In this document: positions 63,848 through 64,000 of the stretch, in pieces
Position numbering within the stretch: the first letter of the stretch is position 1
Layout: each line of letters begins with the position of its first letter
From: Liolophura sinensis
Lineage: Eukaryota; Mollusca; Polyplacophora; Chitonida; Chitonidae
DNA: 64,000 nucleotides
Reading direction: 5' to 3'
Assembly: GCF_032854445.1 (NCBI RefSeq)
Contig: NC_088304.1
Span: 22,891,704 to 22,955,703 of the forward strand
The notes under the pieces: generated by a model
The model's database searches: none
Told to the model about the DNA's origin: nothing
The model's input: the letters and a program-made list of their open reading frames with translations, nothing else
Made by a program: the position numbers and the translations under genes

Positions 63848-64000
63848 GAAATCTTTTAGTGTTGACACATACTCACGTGGAATTTTATCTATGAAATGGT
63901 GGCGCCATTTAAACTAATTCATGTTTGTATGCCTGGAATTTTATCGACTATTTACTTCTGTGATATGATATAATTTGTTACTTCAACTATGTCTCGCTTT

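Noticed and set aside
63633-63917. 94-codon frame with a basic Arg/Lys-rich end
   Set aside because: It is a shifted-frame reading through the intron and acidic repeat exon of gene copy 3. Splice phase and the shared stop favour the acidic frame.

Overview
The window is eukaryotic, from an animal with large introns and many retroposons. Coding sequence is split into short exons with GT-AG borders, and most of the rest is introns, minisatellites, tRNA-derived SINEs and small inverted-repeat elements. The repeat types and the frequent TACATGTA-like words suggest a lophotrochozoan, most likely a marine mollusc. That placement is an inference from memory of such genomes, not something the window proves.

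Region 1 (about 18898-46790, + strand) is an ataxin-2 (ATXN2/ATXN2L) orthologue without its first exon(s). Nineteen exon segments join with consistent splice phases into at least 848 codons ending at a TGA at 43411-43413. They encode, in order, a short basic N-terminal piece, the Lsm domain, the LsmAD domain, a Pro/Ser/Gln/His linker, a short conserved REFGAQFK segment, a PAM2 poly(A)-binding-protein motif that is partly duplicated, and a long low-complexity Pro/His/Gly/Gln tail. A 51-nt frame-preserving cassette exon is likely at 25793-25843. The last two coding exons are each followed by a tandem array that copies exon sequence together with its splice donor. One is a 117-bp array of nine frame-compatible 30-nt mini-exon candidates, and the other is five 104-bp copies of the terminal exon. 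The 3' UTR is itself split by an intron and continues from 45121 to about 46780. Bases 1-18897 show no coding exon I can support and probably lie in intron 1 or upstream of the gene.

Region 2 (about 46800-55300) has no gene I can defend. It holds SINEs, a tandem dispersed-repeat array with a nested SINE, a 5'-truncated LINE tail, a G-run and one unexplained minus-strand ORF.

Region 3 (about 55300-64000, + strand) is the most novel part: three tandem copies of a small gene I do not recognise. Each has a TATA-type promoter, a non-coding first exon, a second exon coding for a signal peptide and a propeptide-like segment, and a third exon coding for an acidic Thr/Glu/Ala repeat. Copies 1 and 3 are intact (78 and 75 residues) and end in four arginines. 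Copy 2 has lost its ATG (ACG) and gained an early TGA, so it looks like a pseudogene. The propeptide resembles a gamma-glutamyl carboxylase recognition site placed before a Glu-rich segment, which raises the possibility of an undescribed secreted Gla-type peptide family. A CTCTGTTCTCCGG-type minisatellite lies downstream of copy 1 and again, much expanded, downstream of copy 2.

All calls come from reading the sequence. No alignment, RNA evidence or database search was available.
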